Shown: positions 58,934 to 64,000 of the stretch, one piece after another
How the letters are laid out: each line of letters begins with the position of its first letter
How positions within the stretch are numbered: position 1 is the stretch's first letter
Assembly: GCA_036250195.1 (NCBI GenBank)
Contig: JAVHZZ010000068.1
Location: 186,001 to 250,000 of the forward strand
DNA from: Mixophyes australis
Lineage: Eukaryota > Chordata > Amphibia > Anura > Limnodynastidae
Direction of reading: 5' to 3'
DNA: 64,000 nucleotides
Program-made: the position numbers and the translations under genes
The notes under the pieces: generated by a model
What the model was told of the DNA's origin: nothing
What the model saw: only the letters and a program-made list of their open reading frames with translations
Database searches by the model: none

Positions 58934-60363
58934 ATGATTCATGATTCATGATTGAATTCATGATTCATGAATCATGATTCAATTCATGATTCAATTCATG
59001 ATTCATTTCATGATTCATGATTCAATTTATAATTCATGATTCAACTCATGATTCAATTCATGATTCATGATTCGATTCATAATTCATGATTCATGATTCA
59101 ATTCATGATTCATGATTCAACTCATGATTTAATTCATGATTCATGATTCATGATTCATGATTCAATTCATGATTCATGATTCAATTCATGATTCATGATT
59201 CATGATTCAATTCATGATTCATGATTCGATTCATGATTCATGATTCGATTCATGATTCATGATTCAATTCATGATTCATGTTTCGATTCATGATTCTTGA
59301 TTCATGATTTATGATTCAATTCATGATTCATGATTCATGATTCATTATTCGATTCATGATTCATGATTCATGATTCAATTCATGATTCATGATTCATGAT
59401 TCAATTCATGATTCATGATTCGATTCATGATTCATGATTCGATTCATGATTCATGATTCAATTCATGAATCATGATGCATGATTCAATTCATGATTCAAT
59501 TCATGATTCATGATTCATGATTCGATTCATGATTCATGATTCAATTCATGATTCATGATTTATGATTCAATTTATGATTCATGATAAATGATTCATGATT
59601 CAATTCATGATTCATGATTCGATTCATGATTCATGATTCAATTCATGATTCAATTCATGATTCATGATTCAATTCATGATTCATGATTCAATTCATGATT
59701 CATGATTCAATTCATGATTCATGATTCATGATTCATGATTCAATTCATGATTCATGTTTCGATTCATGATTCTTGATTCATGATTTATGATTCAATTCAT
59801 GATTCATGATTCATGATTCATTATTCGATTCATGATTCATGATTCAATTCATGATTCATGATTCATGATTCATGATTCAATTCATGATTCATGTTTCGAT
59901 TCATGATTCTTGATTCATGATTCATGATTCAATTCATAATTCATGATTCGATTCATGATTCATGATTCATGATTCGATTCATGATTAATGATTCATGATT
60001 CATGATTCAATTAATGATTCATGATTCATGATTCAATTCATGATTCATGATTCATGATTCAATTCATGATTTATGATTCGATTCATGATTCATGATTCAT
60101 GATTCGATTCATGATTCATGATTCATGATTCAATTCATGATTCATGATTCATGATTCATGATTCAATTCATGATTCATGATTCAATTCATGATTCATGAT
60201 TCATGATTCAATTCATGATTCATGATTCGATTCATGATTCATGATTCGATTCATGATTCATGATTCAATTCATGATTCATGATTCATGATTCAATTCATG
60301 ATTCAATTCATGATTCATGATTCATGATTCGATTCATGATTCATGAGTCAATTCATGATTCAT

Positions 60364-60504
60364 GATTTATGATTCAATTTATGATTCATGATAAATGATT
60401 CATGATTCATGATTTATGATTCAATTTATGATTCATGATAAATGATTCATGATTCATGATTTATGATTCAATTTATGATTCATGATAAATGATTCATGAT
60501 TCAA
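60364..60504 (+). repeat. 47-bp triplication
   Basis: GATTTATGATTCAATTTATG starts at 60364, 60411 and 60458, each followed by GATTCATGATAAATG. This gives three head-to-tail units of 47 bp. Other places in the array have a single unit. It is a recent local slippage or unequal-exchange product. Confidence 0.88.
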
Positions 60505-62545
60505 TTCATGATTCATGATTCGATTCATGATTCATGATTCAATTCATGATTCAATTCATGATTCATGATTCAATTCATGATTCATGATTCAATTCATGAT
60601 TCATGATTCAATTCATGATTCATGATTCATGATTCATTATTCGATTCATGATTCATGATTCATGATTCAATTCATGATTCATGATTCATGATTCATGATT
60701 CGATTCATGATTCATGATTCATGATTCATGATTCAATTCTTGATTCATGATTCATGATTCAATTCATGATTCATGATTCAATTCATGATTCATTATTCAT
60801 GATTCAATTCATGATTCATAATTCATGATTCATGATTCAATTCATGATTAAATTCATGATTAATGATTCAATTCATGATTCGATTCATGATTAAATTCAT
60901 GATTCATGATTCAATTTATGATTCATGATTCATGATTCAATTCATGATTCATGATTCAATTCATGATTCAATTCATGATTCAATTCATGTTTCATGATTC
61001 GATTCATGATTCATGATTCAATTCATGATTCAATTCATGATTCATGATTCATGATTCGATTCATGATTCATGATTCAATTCATGATTCATGATTTATGAT
61101 TCAATTTATGATTCATGATTCATGATTCATGATTCAATTCATGATTCATGATTCGATTCATGATTCATGATTCAATTCATTATTTAAATCATGATTCATG
61201 ATTCAATTCATGATTCATGATTCGATTCATAATTCATGATTCATGATTCATGATTCATGATTCAATTCATGATTCATGATTCATGATTCATGATTCATGA
61301 TTCAATTCATGATTCATGATTCAAATTATGATTCATGTTTCGATTCATGATTCTTGATTCATGATTCATGATTCAATTCATGATTCATGATTCATGATTC
61401 ATTATTCGATTCATGATTCATGATTCATGATTCAATTCATGATTCATGATTCATGATTCATGATTCAAATTATGATTCATGTTTCGATTCATGATTCATG
61501 ATTCGATTCATGATTCATGATTCATGATTCATTATTCGATTCATGATTCATGATTCATGATTCAATTCATGATTCATGATTCATGATTCATGATTCAATT
61601 CATGATTCATGATTTGATTCATGAGTCATGATTCGATTCATGATTCATGATTCATGATTCATGATTCAATTCATGATTCATGATTCATGATTCGATTCAT
61701 GATTCATGATTCATGATTCGATTCATGATTCATGATTCATGATTCATGATTCAATTCATGATTCATGATTCATTAATCAATTCATGATTTATGATTCATG
61801 ATTCAATTTATGATTCATGATTCATGATTCAATTCATGATTCATAATTCATGATTCATGATTCAATTCATGATTCATGATTCGATTCATGATTCATGATT
61901 CATGATTCGATTCATGATTCATGATTCATGATTCAATTCATGATTCATGATTCAATTCATGATTCATGATTCGATTCATGATTCATGATTCATGATTCGA
62001 TTCATGATTCATGATTCATGATTCAATTCATGATTCATGATTCGATTCATGATTCATGATTCGATTCATGATTCATGATTCATTATTCGATTCATGATTC
62101 ATGATTCATGATTCATGATTCAATTCATGATTCATGATTCATGATTCATGATTCAATTCATGATTCATGTTTCGATTCATGATTCTTGATTCATGATTCA
62201 TGATTCAAATCATGATTCATGATTCATGATTCAATTTATGATTCATGTTTCGATTCATGATTCTTGATTCATGATTCAATTCATGATTCATGATTCGATT
62301 CATGATTCATGATTCATGATTCGATTCATGATTCATGATTCAAATTATGATTCATGATTCGATTCATGATTCATGATTCATGATTCGATTCATGATTCAT
62401 GATTCATGATTCATGATTCAATGAATGATTCATGATTCATGATTCATGATTCAATTCATGATTTATGATTCGATTCATGATTCATGATTCAATTTATGAT
62501 TCATAATTCATGATTCTTGATTCATGATTCATGATTCATGATTCG

Positions 62546-62601
62546 ATTCATGATTCATGATTCATGATTCATGATTCATGATTCATGATTCATGATTCAT
62601 G
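62546..62601 (+). repeat. Run of eight uninterrupted heptamers
   Basis: Eight perfect ATTCATG units lie between an ATTCG pentamer (62541-62545) and an ATTCA pentamer (62602-62606). Typical runs are one to four units. It is the longest pure run I noticed; I did not count every run. Confidence 0.75.
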
Positions 62602-62996
62602 ATTCAATTCATGATTCATGATTCAATTCATGATTCATGATTCATGATTCAAATCATGATTCATGATTTGATTCATGATTCATGATTCATGATTCGATTC
62701 ATGATTCATGATTCATGATTCAATTCATGATTCATGATTCACGATTCAATTCATGATTCATGATTCATTATACAATTCATGATTCATGATTCGATTCATG
62801 ATTCATGATTCGATTCATGATTCATCATTCAATTCATGATTCATGATTCAATTCATGATTCATGATTCATTATTCAATTCATGATTAAATTCATGATTCA
62901 TGATTCGATTCATGATTCATGATTCAATTCATGATTCATGATTTATGATTCAATTTATGATTCATGATAAATGATTCATGATTCAATTCATGATTC

Positions 62997-63006
62997 ATGA
63001 TTCGAT
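62997..63006. repeat. Left target-site duplication of the island
   Basis: ATGATTCGAT ends directly at the island. The same 10 bases lie at the right junction (63501-63510), and a single copy is at the equivalent unoccupied site (48473-48482). The last two bases of the island's internal repeat are also AT, so the duplication is 8 bp (GATTCGAT) or 10 bp. Confidence 0.78.
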
Positions 63007-63007
63007 G

Positions 63008-63108
63008 GGGGAAAAAATGTTGTGTGTATGTTCCTTGCAGGATAACCCCACCCTTTCAAGCACCTGTTATGGCCTATAAATTGATTTGAGCAGCTTCCAC
63101 TTTTGTAT
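63008..63108 (+). repeat. Island direct repeat, left copy (101 bp)
   Basis: Identical at all 101 positions to 63402-63502, from GGGGAAAAAATG to CCACTTTTGTAT. The left copy has one extra G in front (five G against four). Within it are TTCCTTGCAG|G (ending 63040), which resembles a 3' splice acceptor, and CTATAAAT (63074), which resembles a TATA box; neither is shown to work. Confidence 0.93.
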
Positions 63109-63219
63109 TTGTCTGAGAGGCATGTTGGTGTCAGTAGCTGAGAGGGGGTACTGGCACTGAATTGCTGTTTGGAGGCTTCTGGGGTACCTCTTTGGTAAGT
63201 TGGCTCTCAATTTAAAAAC

Positions 63220-63227
63220 ACATATGT
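63220..63227. repeat. Short palindrome ACATATGT
   Basis: Perfect 8-bp palindrome in the AT-richer centre of the island. It is short enough to arise by chance. Confidence 0.4.
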
Positions 63228-63267
63228 ATGGCCCAAATATATGGGACTCTCATTGTTTAGAGTAGGA

Positions 63268-63306
63268 CCATCCTATTAGCAAAAGCGCCTTGGCGTGGCA
63301 GGATGG
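63268..63306. repeat. Nested inverted repeat in the island
   Basis: CCATCCT (63268-63274) is complementary to AGGATGG (63300-63306). Inside the loop, CGCC (63286-63289) pairs with GGCG (63292-63295) across a TT loop, and G63285 could wobble with T96 in RNA. The result would be a stem enclosing a second GC-rich hairpin. It could be a structured RNA segment or a cruciform; there is no match to an RNA family I know. Confidence 0.5.
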
Positions 63307-63315
63307 CTTAAACAT

Positions 63316-63329
63316 ACATTTGCAAATGT
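63316..63329. repeat. 14-bp perfect palindrome ACATTTGCAAATGT
   Basis: Perfect dyad symmetry, extendable by two more pairs after one T/G mismatch. It contains TTGCAAAT, seven of eight bases of the POU octamer ATGCAAAT, on both strands. A second octamer-like TTTTGCAT is at 63343-63350. Binding is not demonstrated. Confidence 0.6.
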
Positions 63330-63401
63330 GTGCAACAAAGACTTTTGCATTTTTATCTACAGTAGAAATGGCAGATCTGTTGCTGGCTATAGCAGTGTGC
63401 T

Positions 63402-63502
63402 GGGGAAAAAATGTTGTGTGTATGTTCCTTGCAGGATAACCCCACCCTTTCAAGCACCTGTTATGGCCTATAAATTGATTTGAGCAGCTTCCACTTTTGT
63501 AT
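63402..63502 (+). repeat. Island direct repeat, right copy (101 bp)
   Basis: Identical to 63008-63108 at an offset of 394 bp. It is preceded by unique sequence (AGCAGTGTGCT) and ends at the right junction, where its last AT merges with the satellite ATGATTCGAT. The complete identity suggests that the duplication is recent or that the copies are homogenised. Confidence 0.93.
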
Positions 63503-63510
63503 GATTCGAT
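63501..63510. repeat. Right target-site duplication of the island
   Basis: ATGATTCGAT, the same as 62997-63006. After it the satellite continues in the exact order expected from 48483 onward, so removing the island and one copy of this repeat restores an intact HOR. Confidence 0.78.
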
Positions 63511-64000
63511 TCATGATTCATGATTCAATTCATGATTCAATTCATGATTCATGATTCAATTCATGATTCATGATTCAATTCATGATTCATGATTCATGAT
63601 TCATTATTCGATTCATGATTCATGATTCATGATTCAATTCATGATTCATGATTCATGATTCATGATTCAATTCATGATTCATGATTCATGATTCAATTCT
63701 TGATTCATGATTCATGATTCAATTCATGATTCATTATTCAATTCATGACTCATGATTCAATTCATGATTCATAATTCATGATTCATGATTCAATTCATGA
63801 TTCAATTCATGATTAATGATTCAATTCATGATTCGATTCATGATTCAATTCATGATTCATGATTCGATTTATGATTCATGATTCATGATTCAATTCATGA
63901 TTCATGATTCAATTCATGATTCAATTCATGATTCAATTCATGTTTCATGATTCGATTCATGATTCATGATTCAATTCATGATTCAATTCATGATTCATGA
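63503..64000 (+). repeat. ATTCATG satellite array, right of the island
   Basis: The same heptamer/pentamer grammar and orientation as the main tract. The first 105 bp follow the order seen after 48475 (CAATTC spacing, then CATTATTCG), and later parts show GATTAATG and CATGTTTCATG motifs of the B-type. A perfect ATGACTCAT is at 63745-63753. The array runs off the window edge. Confidence 0.95.

Larger units (their letters stand above)
51901..60360 (+). repeat. HOR domain IX: C-blocks with triple CCTG, plus a 509-bp duplication
   Basis: Four C-blocks occur at 52988, 54379, 56854 and 58787. Those at 52988, 56854 and 58787 share a derived form with three CCTG sites (CAATTCCTGATTCGATTCC). 54379 is the 116-bp form. 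Copy-linked variants include CAATTGATGATTC near 52650, 56465 and 56493, and CATGGTTCAATTC near 52695, 54080, 56536 and 58489. The C-block start spacing 52988 to 56854 is 3866 bp, and the 116-bp form 50651 to 54379 is 3728 bp, suggesting a composite HOR of about 3.7-3.9 kb. Confidence 0.7.
1..63006 (+). repeat. ATTCATG heptamer satellite array (main tract)
   Basis: The whole tract is built from the heptamer ATTCATG read on the plus strand. Runs of one to about eight heptamers are closed by a pentamer, ATTCA (common) or ATTCG (less common). Each pentamer is the heptamer minus 2 bp, TG or AT respectively. A pure heptamer run is about 29% GC. Nearly every CpG lies in the ATTCG|ATTC junction. TGA occurs in each heptamer on both strands and the 7-bp period rotates through all frames, so no ORF of useful length can exist. 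Orientation is constant except at 43926-43956. The array is not telomeric: it has no TTAGGG-type G clusters. It continues beyond the left window edge and resumes after the island. I infer a heterochromatic eukaryotic satellite; the family is not one I can name. Confidence 0.97.
60361..63006 (+). repeat. HOR domain X: B-type satellite up to the island
   Basis: No C-block is present. The left end is a 47-bp local triplication. The longest pure heptamer run I noticed, eight units at 62546-62601, is here, and GATTCAATGAATG near 62414 is a rare frame variant. GATAAATG at 62966 is the landmark that places the island within the HOR: the stretch from it to the insertion point matches 48442-48482 base for base. 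Confidence 0.75.
63109..63401. other. Island unique middle segment (293 bp)
   Basis: Non-repeated sequence between the direct repeats. It has several small symmetry elements, listed separately, a KpnI-like GGTACC (63182-63187) and a consensus-like splice donor GGTAAGT (63194-63200). The two overlapping short ORFs that can be drawn across its right half and into the second direct repeat (62 and 67 codons, on opposite strands) have no recognisable domain and I do not regard them as genes. Confidence 0.75.
63007..63502. mobile_element. Unique-sequence insertion (1.26 copies of a 394-bp unit)
   Basis: This is the only non-satellite DNA in the window: about 43% GC, mixed sequence, with just two CpGs (63286 and 63294). 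Two identical 101-bp direct repeats (63008-63108 and 63402-63502) flank 293 bp of unique sequence, so it reads as 1.26 units of a 394-bp tandem repeat. It is flanked by an 8-10 bp target-site duplication and interrupts a known HOR position cleanly. There are no terminal inverted repeats, no TG...CA ends, no poly(A) tail, no convincing primer-binding site or polypurine tract, and no transposase ORF. It could be a non-autonomous mobile element with long terminal direct repeats, or integrated extrachromosomal circular DNA of another repeat family. The family is not recognised. Confidence 0.72.

Noticed and set aside
1..63006. CRISPR array
   Set aside because: The repeats are 5-7 bp and contiguous, and what lies between longer matches is the same satellite, not unique spacers.
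1..63006. EcoRI-like GAATTC sites as regulatory signals
   Set aside because: They come from a single A-to-G type change next to ATTC (ATTGAATTC) and track HOR copies; they carry no independent information.
63109..63401. Hammerhead ribozyme or tRNA/snRNA gene in the island
   Set aside because: No CTGANGA core with a matching GAAA on either strand, no paired A and B boxes, and no match to snRNA sequences I know.
63250..63453. 67-codon minus-strand ORF in the island
   Set aside because: It overlaps the plus-strand ORF almost fully, has no recognisable motif and likewise crosses the unit junction.
63295..63483. 62-codon plus-strand ORF in the island
   Set aside because: It crosses from unique sequence into the second direct repeat, shows no domain or signal, has no clear upstream start context, and is as short as expected for 43% GC non-coding DNA.
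63007..63502. Island as a classical LTR or TRIM element
   Set aside because: The 101-bp direct repeats fit the size, but the ends are not TG...CA, the left end is a G/A homopolymer run, the target duplication is longer than 4-6 bp, and no purine tract precedes the right repeat.
63007..63502. Island as a cut-and-paste DNA transposon or MITE
   Set aside because: The target duplication length would fit, but comparing the left end with the reverse complement of the right end shows no terminal inverted repeat.

Overview
The window is almost entirely a very long, head-to-tail, AT-rich simple satellite array with one short non-satellite island near the right end. I found no protein-coding gene, rRNA, tRNA, CRISPR array or replication origin. 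More than 60 kb of gene-free satellite points to a eukaryotic chromosome in a heterochromatic (for example pericentromeric or subtelomeric) location. The island's composition (about 43% GC, CpG-poor) would suit a large animal genome, but the sequence does not fix the species.

Basic grammar: the unit is the heptamer ATTCATG. Runs of one to about eight heptamers are closed by a pentamer, ATTCA or ATTCG, giving composite units of 12, 19, 26 or 33 bp and so on. Each pentamer equals the heptamer with 2 bp missing (ATTCA lacks TG; ATTCG lacks AT). The array is in one orientation throughout, except for a 31-bp inverted patch at 43926-43956. TGA occurs in nearly every heptamer on both strands, and 7 is not a multiple of 3, so all six frames are closed.

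Large-scale order: rare variants work as landmarks and reveal higher-order repeats (HORs). A variant-rich core ('C-block', starting TAATTAAATACATG) occurs 15 times. It is exactly 147 bp in 11 copies and exactly 116 bp in the other 4. C-blocks are concentrated at 0.9-3.9 kb, 13.3-17.9 kb and 35.5-58.9 kb. The tracts between (4.4-11.55, about 18.3-35.4 and 60.4-63.0 kb) are built from a second motif set (TTTCGATTCATGATTCTTG, CATTATTCG, TTATTTAATTC). About 10 kb (1.5-11.55 kb) recurs at 14.3-25.6 kb; the offset shifts from 12.80-12.81 kb to 13.93-13.94 kb, and the difference is exactly one 1125-bp tandem unit at 16.0-18.3 kb. Other duplications have offsets of about 2.9, 9.5, 6.0-6.2 and 2.8 kb, 509 bp and 47 bp.

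The island (63007-63502) is unrelated to the satellite. It is 1.26 copies of a 394-bp sequence: two identical 101-bp direct repeats flank 293 bp of unique DNA. It sits inside a recognisable HOR position, flanked by the same 8-10 bp on both sides, and the uninterrupted version of the site is present in the array (48473-48482). This is an insertion with target-site duplication, and the clearest candidate for something undescribed here.
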